From contig JAAUZK010000032.1 in NCBI GenBank assembly GCA_014804655.1, positions 1 to 64,000 on the forward strand: 64,000 nt of DNA, read 5' to 3'. How positions within the stretch are numbered: the first letter of the stretch is position 1; each line of letters opens with the position of its first letter. The translations under genes were made by a program, and so were the position numbers. Origin of the DNA: Lachnospiraceae bacterium. GTDB lineage: Bacteria > Bacillota > Clostridia > Lachnospirales > Lachnospiraceae. Positions 62,945 to 64,000 of the stretch are shown piece after piece. The notes under the pieces are model-generated. The model did not search any database, was not told the origin of the DNA, and saw only the letters and a program-made list of their open reading frames with translations.

Positions 62945-64000
62945 ATGGAAGAACAGCTTGAGAAACTTTTGCGGGAAACAGTGGATGAAGGGCTTTATCA
63001 GATCATTCTCAGCAATCCGAGAGATAAAAACGGAGCGTTTAAAATTAAAATAAGGCCTGTTATGGTAAAGGGAAGACTGATTTTTCAGCAGACCACTTAT
63101 GAAGGCAAGCAGGTTTTTCATGAAAATCTGGATCAGGCCGCGGTGATCCGGCGCATAGAAGTAGTGCTGGAAAGAGATTTTAAGCAGTGCGAAGTGTCGC
63201 ATCAAGGCTGTAGGGCGGTCGTTCTGGTCAGTAAGAAAGGTAAGATGACGATCAGTAAGAAGATCGAGAGCACGGAAAAAGAGGCAGCGGCGGGCAGGGC
63301 TGTAAAGCTGGCGCATAACAGGAAGAAACAGTATATTTTGCAGGAGGGCATTCCGGTTCCGTTTTTGATTGATCTGGGTGTACAGACAAGGGAAGGAAAG
63401 ATTGTCCATGCCCGCTATGATAAATTTAAGCAGATTAACCGTTTTTTGGAATTTATTGAAGATATTTTGCCAACACTCTCAAAAGAGAATACCGTGCATA
63501 TCATAGATTTCGGCTGCGGTAAATCTTATCTTACTTTTGCCATATACTATTATCTGCATGAGCTGAGGGGCTATGATGTGGAGATTACGGGGCTGGATCT
63601 GAAAGAAGACGTAATCACAAACTGTAATGCCTTGAGCCAAAAATACGGATATGATAAGCTGCATTTTATCAAGGGTGATATTGCCGAATATGAAGAGGAG
63701 AGTACGGTTGATATGGTGGTGACACTGCATGCCTGTGACACCGCCACCGACTATGCTCTCGCGAAAGCTGTCGAATGGGGCGCGAAGGTGATTCTGTCCG
63801 TACCTTGCTGTCAGCATGAAATAAACAGGCAGATTCATAATGAAGCATTGTCTCCGCTCCTTAAGTACGGTATAATCAAGGAGCGGCTTTCGGCGCTTGT
63901 CACGGATGCACTGCGTGCCAATCTGCTGGAAGCGTCCGGTTATGAGACAAGCATTCTCGAATTTATTGACATGGAACATACGCCGAAAAATCTGTTGATA
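62945..64000 (+). CDS. Class I SAM-dependent methyltransferase (cut by window end)
   Basis: 352 codons are open from ATG 62945 to the right edge with no stop. The N-terminal half (about 1-165) is a region of mixed strands and helices with SKKIESTEKEAAAGRAVKLA. The methyltransferase part begins near residue 180: HIIDFGCGKSYLTFAIYYYL (SAM-binding loop), ITGLDLKEDVI (acidic residue for ribose), VVTLHACDTATDYAL and SVPCCQHEIN. These are the motifs of the Methyltransf_32 family. The substrate is not known; nucleic acid or protein are possible. Confidence 0.85.
   Translation, partial: MEEQLEKLLRETVDEGLYQIILSNPRDKNGAFKIKIRPVMVKGRLIFQQTTYEGKQVFHENLDQAAVIRRIEVVLERDFKQCEVSHQGCRAVVLVSKKGKMTISKKIESTEKEAAAGRAVKLAHNRKKQYILQEGIPVPFLIDLGVQTREGKIVHARYDKFKQINRFLEFIEDILPTLSKENTVHIIDFGCGKSYLTFAIYYYLHELRGYDVEITGLDLKEDVITNCNALSQKYGYDKLHFIKGDIAEYEEESTVDMVVTLHACDTATDYALAKAVEWGAKVILSVPCCQHEINRQIHNEALSPLLKYGIIKERLSALVTDALRANLLEASGYETSILEFIDMEHTPKNLLI

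Overview
The window reads as chromosome of an anaerobic, motile clostridium, most likely a member of the Lachnospiraceae. The basis is the family content and gene order: mbl followed by two flagellar rod genes and a FlgJ-like gene; recD2-comF-yvyF; cdaA-cdaR-glmM; DUF951-rpsF-ssb-rpsR; gdpP-rplI-dnaB; a pyruvate formate-lyase (PFL) locus with a 2[4Fe-4S] ferredoxin nearby; and a complete F-type ATP synthase operon whose c subunit carries a Na+-type ion site. I see no prophage, no intact insertion sequence and no CRISPR array. Nearly all of the DNA is core genome. The unusual material lies in intergenic regions, in small genes and in one rearrangement scar.

Layout. 1-2.0 kb: end of an unknown gene, then a broken AAA-ATPase/PD-(D/E)XK gene. 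2.1-4.2 kb: tRNA-Gln(CUG), acyl-ACP thioesterase, CvfB-type S1 protein, YjfB. 4.5-11.3 kb: CdaR-type regulator, ftsE-ftsX, a coiled-coil M23 murein hydrolase, a C-terminal processing protease and a ManC-type enzyme. 11.38-12.4 kb: scar made of a headless XRE regulator, a 233-bp piece of uvrB and a truncated ABC ATPase. 12.4-19.7 kb: pepT, a sirtuin, uvrB, uvrA. 20-27 kb: mbl, flagellar rod genes, recD2, comF, yvyF. 27-32 kb: two unknown membrane proteins and the c-di-AMP/peptidoglycan-precursor set cdaA-cdaR-glmM. 32-41.7 kb: HPr-like protein, leuA, a second sirtuin, DUF951, rpsF-ssb-rpsR, gdpP, rplI, dnaB and a MerR regulator. 41.9-46.4 kb: ferredoxin, pflA, a PFL split over three genes, and a DUF1858 protein. 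46.4-46.9 kb: a compact locus built like a type I toxin-antitoxin module. 47-54.4 kb: mecA, a gene-poor stretch with a likely small RNA, then GH18, CwlD, Sua5, RpiB, a SleB-like hydrolase and DUF402. 54.7-62.3 kb: atpZ-I-B-E-F-H-A-G-D-C. 62.5-64 kb: a hypothetical protein and a methyltransferase cut by the window end.

Most interesting points: (1) PFL is encoded as a catalytic subunit without a glycyl-radical domain, a separate 80-residue glycyl-radical subunit, and between them a 67-residue Cys-containing protein resembling the start of the radical subunit. (2) A 46-residue one-helix peptide is encoded opposite a probable antisense RNA, with an overlapping leader ORF and complementary mRNA ends. 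(3) Two copies of a covarying two-hairpin RNA element begin exactly at the stop codons of atpE and atpD; another branched structure lies between atpG and atpD. (4) A dispersed, covarying hairpin repeat occurs near pflA, before the atp operon and inside it. (5) A promoter-driven structured RNA candidate lies near 48.0-48.15 kb.

The cell envelope links much of the rest: FtsEX with a PcsB-like hydrolase, Mbl, GlmM, GH18, CwlD and the SleB-like protein. Both the synthesis (CdaA/CdaR) and the breakdown (GdpP) of c-di-AMP are encoded. All coordinates and motifs were read by hand; no database search, folding calculation or transcript data was available.
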